A DNA stretch of 8,635 nucleotides, from assembly GCA_041987265.1 (NCBI GenBank), contig JBHIWT010000153.1, positions 1-8,635 on the forward strand. The letters are read 5' to 3'. The notes below the pieces were generated by a model. It searched no databases and was not told the DNA's origin. It saw only the letters and a list, made by a program, of their open reading frames with translations. The DNA comes from IH12 sp041987265. GTDB lineage: Bacteria; Pseudomonadota; Alphaproteobacteria; Caulobacterales; Hyphomonadaceae. Shown one piece after another: positions 6,620 to 8,635 of this stretch (position 1 is the stretch's first letter; the number at the start of each line of letters is the position of its first letter). A program made the translations under genes and the position numbers.

Positions 6620-6634
6620 TTCCATATATTGGAA
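6620..6634. promoter_or_regulatory. Operator 3: probable autoregulatory IclR-type site
   Basis: TTCCATATATTGGAA is the most symmetric of the three copies (TTCCA-TATAT-TGGAA). It ends 4 nt before the ATG at 6639 and covers the place where a ribosome site would be. Its position suggests autorepression of iclR. TATATT (6625-6630) inside it could act as a -10 only for a leaderless or very short leader transcript. It lies 66 bp from operator 2, centre to centre, a distance that would allow looping between bound dimers. Confidence 0.55.
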
Positions 6635-6638
6635 CGCT

Positions 6639-7382
6639 ATGGATACGACGGTTGTAAAAGGGATGCGCGTCCTCGAGGCGCTGGTTCAAGCGAACGGACC
6701 AGCCCGCCTGTCTGACCTCGCATCCGAACTCGGTCTCCAGAAGAGCAACCTCCACCGGCTTCTGAACACGTTTCTCTCGCTGGGCTATGTCGCCAAGGAG
6801 GAGGAGACCGGCCGGTACTACGCCACGCTCAAGACTTGGGAGTTGGGTGTGGCGATCCTTTCTGCACATCCCATACGGCGGGCGACGGCGCCTGTTCTGC
6901 ACCAGCTTCACACTGCTATTGGCGAAACAGTCAATCTCACGATCCTGGACGGCGACGACATCGTCTACATTGAGAAATTGCACTCGCCCCGTCCGATGCG
7001 TTTTTTCACGCGTCCCGGTACGCGCTATCCTGCGGCGCTCACATCGGCGGGAATGGCGATCCTGGCGCACCACGATGATGCGCAGGCCATCATTACCCGG
7101 ACAGTGAAAGCATATGGGCGGTGCCGAAAGGTGGCCGCCAAGCCACTCCTGAAGCAATTGGATGAGATTCGCAGATGTGGCTACGCTCTCGCGCAGAGCG
7201 CTCGCAATCCGGGCATTGTTGGTCTTGCCGCTCCAGTGCTGGACCATGACGAACGCGCTGTTGCTTCTATATCGATCACCGGACCGGAATCTCGTCTGCT
7301 AGGGGCCCGGAAAACCAAGATGGTTGACCAACTCCAGCAGGCATGTGGAGCGGCTTCGGAGCCGATCTTGGTTCACGTCTAG
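6639..7382 (+). CDS. IclR-family transcriptional regulator
   Basis: A 247-residue protein with the standard IclR layout. A winged helix-turn-helix occupies about residues 5-65 (VVKGMRVLEAL; recognition region LSDLASELGLQKSNLHRLL at 24-42; wing YVAKEEETGRYY). A C-terminal effector-binding domain runs from about 80 to 243, including GETVNLTILDGDDIVYIEKL, PGTRYPAALTSAGMAILAH and NPGIVGLAAPVLD. Such proteins bind palindromic operators as dimers or tetramers and usually sense a small aromatic or carboxylic acid. Three matching palindromes lie in this window, one right at this gene's start. I chose ATG 6639 because IclR proteins usually begin a few residues before the VKG-RVLEAL helix and because operator 3 would then be outside the coding part. 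An in-frame ATG at 6600 adds 13 residues and cannot be excluded. The ribosome site at 6639 is weak (GGA). The likely inducer is the pathway substrate or malonate; this is inference. Confidence 0.92.
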   Translation: MDTTVVKGMRVLEALVQANGPARLSDLASELGLQKSNLHRLLNTFLSLGYVAKEEETGRYYATLKTWELGVAILSAHPIRRATAPVLHQLHTAIGETVNLTILDGDDIVYIEKLHSPRPMRFFTRPGTRYPAALTSAGMAILAHHDDAQAIITRTVKAYGRCRKVAAKPLLKQLDEIRRCGYALAQSARNPGIVGLAAPVLDHDERAVASISITGPESRLLGARKTKMVDQLQQACGAASEPILVHV

Positions 7383-7618
7383 AAGCGACAATTTTCTGAC
7401 GCGGATTTGACATGCGGGCCATCGGCTTCCCGCGAGATCATGCCCGTCGGATGGGGCCATTTCGACGGCGTCGGTCGCCCCAATTGGTCGCTGCCGAGAC
7501 CGGAAACAGCGTCAAGAAATGCGCAGTACCGAATGGAGATCGCGAACAGCCGCCCCCGATTGGCAAGTCGATCCATCGTCGTCTTCGCCGCCCAGATTGG
7601 GCCAAACCGGCATTCACG

Positions 7619-8311
7619 CTAATCCGTCATTCGTCGTCCGAATTTTTGGCCAACGGCGTCCCAGCCTGCAAGGATGAACGTGGTCCAGAAGTCAGCGGCG
7701 CGATCCAGTTCGACTTTTCCAAGACGGAGTGAACCTTCTGCTCCCTCCATGCCGGTGATCGCCATGATCATCCCCATTCGAGCGAGTTCGCGGGGCAGGC
7801 CGAACGTCTCCATCGCCTTGGTGACCCAGAATTCAGTGATCGCCTTCTGCTGGGTGTGAGCGGTGCGGTGAACCTGTTCGGTGACGCCGGCGTCGTGGAT
7901 CAGGGCGCGCATCAGGGCGCCGCGTTCCATGATGTATTCGAGGTAGCGGCGAACGTGGACGCGCTGGAGTTCGTCGAACGGCGCATCGGGATCGACGACG
8001 TTGGCCTGACGGCCGCGGATATGGTCGAACTCGCGCTGAAGGAGCGCGCCGAGGAGGGCGCCGCGGCTGGGGAAGTATTTGTAGACCAGCGGCTTCGAGA
8101 CATTCGAGGCGATGGCGACCTCATCGAGCGTGCAGTTCGAGGCGCCGCGTTCCTGCACCAGTTTTCCGGCGGCATCGAGGATTAGCTTGCGGCGAACTTC
8201 CGGATCGAGCCGGCGGGCGCGCTTGCGCGGAGCCTGCGCGGTTGCGGCGGACGATTTCGGCGCCGTCGCCCTGCGCGGGGCTGTCGAGCGGCTGTCGGTA
8301 TTCTTGCTCAT
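7619..8311 (-). CDS. TetR-family transcriptional regulator
   Basis: A 230-residue TetR/AcrR-type repressor. After a basic, Ala/Pro/Arg/Lys-rich tail (residues 1-35, probably disordered), the DNA-binding domain follows at about 40-90. It shows ILDAAGKLVQERGASNCTLD, the helix-turn-helix EVAIASNVSKPLVYKYFPSR and ALLGALL. The remaining residues form a helical ligand-binding domain (HVRRYLEYIMERGALMRAL, MIMAITGMEGAEGSL, FWTTFILAGWDAVG). The ligand cannot be inferred. No clear ribosome site precedes the ATG at 8311 and no other Met or Val start fits better, so translation may be leaderless or weak. It diverges from the lipoprotein gene at 8451, its most likely target. It converges on iclR with a 236-bp gap and probably is not part of the malonate regulon. 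Confidence 0.9.
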   Translation of the reverse strand: MSKNTDSRSTAPRRATAPKSSAATAQAPRKRARRLDPEVRRKLILDAAGKLVQERGASNCTLDEVAIASNVSKPLVYKYFPSRGALLGALLQREFDHIRGRQANVVDPDAPFDELQRVHVRRYLEYIMERGALMRALIHDAGVTEQVHRTAHTQQKAITEFWVTKAMETFGLPRELARMGMIMAITGMEGAEGSLRLGKVELDRAADFWTTFILAGWDAVGQKFGRRMTD

Positions 8312-8373
8312 GCGTCGGCGTACATCAGATACGGGCTATGGCCCAAATGGGTGATTGGCAGTCTAGCTGGATA

Positions 8374-8388
8374 TTGACTTATCGTCAC
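8374..8388. promoter_or_regulatory. Candidate TetR operator / -35 region
   Basis: TTGACTTATCGTCAC contains TGAC-N5-GTCA (8375-8387), a short inverted repeat in the 139-bp divergent region between tetR and the lipoprotein gene. TTGACT (8374-8379) also resembles a -35 for the rightward gene, though no good -10 follows at 16-18 bp (best GAATGT). TetR proteins commonly bind such repeats over their divergent promoter. The arms are only 4 bp, so chance is a real possibility. Confidence 0.3.
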
Positions 8389-8450
8389 TAACGTTCGAAT
8401 GTGCGCGTTGATCGAGACCAAAGAAGCTCGACTCTCGTGGGAGGCAGAAT

Positions 8451-8635
8451 TTGCGCGTACGGACCGGCCTGGCGGCTGTGAGCCTGTTTTCTGTCGTGAC
8501 GCTGCTGGCGTGCACGACGGCTGCGTTGGACCCGGATGCCGGCGAGCTGGCTTCCGGAGCCGGGGTGGAGGCGGAGCAGGCGCCCGCCTGGGAGCCGGTC
8601 GATCTTGCAGACGCCGGGTATGCGCCGTTCGTCGA
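8451..8635 (+). CDS. Lipoprotein of unknown function, N-terminal part, cut by right edge
   Basis: A frame open from TTG at 8451 to the window edge (61 codons plus 2 bases). GGGAGG (8439-8444) stands 6 nt before the TTG, an ideal spacing that decides this start; no ATG or GTG in frame has comparable support. The protein starts with MRVRTGLAAVSLFSVVTLLA followed by Cys21: a basic N-region, a hydrophobic core and the lipobox LLAC, so it is a probable lipoprotein. After it comes an acidic, Ala/Glu/Pro-rich linker (LDPDAGELASGAG, then APAWEPVDLADAGYAPFV). I do not recognise the family from this part. It diverges from tetR and is probably under its control. Confidence 0.6.
   Translation, partial: MRVRTGLAAVSLFSVVTLLACTTAALDPDAGELASGAGVEAEQAPAWEPVDLADAGYAPFV

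Noticed and set aside
6476..6625. 50-codon N-terminal extension of the esterase
   Set aside because: It would cross operators 2 and 3, is basic and unlike any esterase, and would place the Tat signal internally. A good ribosome site precedes the ATG at 6475.
6615..7247. 210-codon minus-strand open frame opposite iclR
   Set aside because: It is antisense to the conserved IclR domains, has no family features, and its start overlaps the operators.
7383..7618. Possible small genes or a terminator between iclR and tetR
   Set aside because: The short open frames have no ribosome site or recognisable product. GCGGG-N10-CCCGC (7414-7433) is too weak and lacks a T-run. I see nothing supportable here.
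8333..8344. GGGC-TATG-GCCC stem upstream of tetR
   Set aside because: Only 4-bp GC arms with no second copy; likely chance in GC-rich sequence.

Overview
The window is GC-rich, with dense coding on both strands, Tat-type lipoprotein signals and GTG/TTG starts behind strong purine-rich ribosome sites. This suggests a Gram-negative alphaproteobacterium, perhaps of the Caulobacterales/Maricaulales/Sphingomonadales kind. That placement is an inference from gene style; no rRNA or other taxonomic marker is present. I see no tRNA, rRNA, CRISPR array, insertion sequence or phage gene.

Layout. (1) 1-366, minus: the N-terminal part of an exported protein resembling beta-lactamase-fold serine hydrolases, running off the left edge. 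(2) 367-537: a divergent promoter region with a 15-bp inverted repeat (492-506). (3) 538-4837, plus: a probable operon of an MmgE/PrpD-family protein with a Tat/lipoprotein signal, the malonate transporter subunits madL and madM (ATGA overlap), and a MatB-type malonyl-CoA synthetase. (4) 4865-6475, minus: a type-B carboxylesterase, also with a twin-arginine signal and a possible lipidation cysteine, convergent with matB. (5) 6476-6638: a divergent promoter region with two more copies of the inverted repeat. (6) 6639-7382, plus: an IclR-family regulator. (7) 7383-7618: 236 bp between convergent genes with nothing supportable. (8) 7619-8311, minus: a TetR-family regulator, diverging from (9) a lipoprotein of unknown function starting at 8451 and cut by the right edge.

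How the genes may work together. The consensus TTCC-N7-TGGAA occurs upstream of the PrpD/mad/mat operon, between the esterase and iclR, and just before the iclR start. This points to one IclR-controlled regulon: exported hydrolases and an exported PrpD-like protein would process a substrate outside the cytoplasm, MadLM would import malonate (or a similar small diacid), and MatB would activate it to the CoA thioester. The transport and activation steps rest on strong family resemblance. The extracytoplasmic steps and the identity of the starting compound are inference. No malonyl-CoA decarboxylase lies in the window.

The most unusual element is the MmgE/PrpD protein. This family is normally cytoplasmic, yet this member has an RR motif and lipobox, and several positions where the family usually has active-site Asp/Thr/His carry other residues.
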